Assembly (NCBI GenBank): GCA_903952785.1
Contig: CAJBHC010000062.1
Span: forward strand, 1 to 6,292
Length of the DNA stretch: 6,292 bases
Direction: 5' to 3'
Source: an uncultured bacterium
Lineage (GTDB): Bacteria > Patescibacteriota > Minisyncoccia > Phycocordibacterales > CAIZLB01
In this document: piece by piece, positions 6,182 through 6,292 of the stretch
How positions within the stretch are numbered: position 1 is the stretch's first letter
Layout of the letters: each line of letters opens with the position of its first letter
Notes under the pieces: model-generated
Told to the model about the DNA's origin: nothing
The model's input: only the letters and a program-made list of their open reading frames with translations
Databases searched by the model: none
Position numbers and translations under genes: made by a program

Positions 6182-6292
6182 CTATTTTTTATAAAATTCA
6201 ATCACTGTACCAAGGTCAAACAGTAAATCCTGACCTTCAATACTTGGTAATTTAAGTACTGAAGCTGTCTGCTTATCTGAATTCCAAGCAAG
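6182..6292 (-). CDS. rpsD: 30S ribosomal protein S4, C-terminal end only
   Basis: The last 36 codons and the TAG stop of a gene that enters from the right edge. The peptide 'LAWNSDKQTASVLKLPSIEG' and then 'LFDLGTVIEFYKK' matches the C-terminus of S4, where a Trp, a short 'V..LP...' strand and a final 'IVEFYS+' are characteristic. S4 binds the 5' domain of 16S rRNA and starts small-subunit assembly. Its position immediately before rpoA is the standard alpha-operon order, which supports the call. The fragment is too short to say more. Confidence 0.88.
   Translation of the reverse strand, partial: LAWNSDKQTASVLKLPSIEGQDLLFDLGTVIEFYKK

Noticed and set aside
1..6292. Alternative code with TGA as glycine (as in Gracilibacteria)
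   Set aside because: No TGA is used as a stop here, but none occurs in frame either, and glycines are encoded by GGN throughout.

Overview
The window is one strand of a compact, AT-rich bacterial genome: every supported gene is on the minus strand, so gene order is best read from high to low coordinates. The RNA polymerase alpha subunit, whose N-terminus runs from 'LPSKPKIVEE' to 'GLYPGYGHTLGNSLRRIILS', together with short ribosomal proteins, a standard genetic code (no in-frame TGA, stops only TAA or TAG) and starts without Shine-Dalgarno sequences, points to a Patescibacteria/CPR organism, most likely of the Parcubacteria (Paceibacteria) type. This assignment rests on recognised protein sequence, not on a search.

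Right part (6292 down to about 3930): the distal end of a ribosomal protein operon. The order is the last 36 codons of rpsD (S4), then rpoA, rplQ (L17), rplM (L13) and rpsI (S9), with gaps of 23, 38, 10 and 28 bases. A hairpin with a T-run closes the operon about 40 bases after rpsI.

Middle (about 3930 down to 1305): a leader of roughly 60 to 120 bases containing a GC-richer, foldable segment precedes a complete half-size ABC exporter (603 aa, membrane domain fused to ATPase domain). Seventeen bases later comes grpE, the nucleotide exchange factor of the DnaK chaperone. grpE has its own near-consensus promoter, with the -35 box inside the end of the transporter gene and a predicted leader of only about 3 bases. 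A weak AT-rich hairpin follows grpE.

Left part (1304 down to 1): a 349-base gap holds a short reading frame whose first ~22 residues resemble the N-terminus of DinD (DNA-damage-inducible protein D) and then lose the resemblance. It too has a near-consensus promoter with the same near-leaderless spacing as grpE. Beyond it, with an extended -10 promoter, is a secreted protein with a signal peptide, a low-complexity linker and beta-rich modules; its 3' end lies outside the window.

The ribosomal genes and rpoA supply core translation and transcription parts, GrpE supports protein folding, and the transporter and secreted protein act at the envelope. I see no phage, CRISPR, IS element or tRNA. 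No clearly new multi-gene system is visible. The points most worth checking are the near-leaderless promoters, the lack of Shine-Dalgarno sequences, the structured leader of the transporter and the DinD-like remnant.
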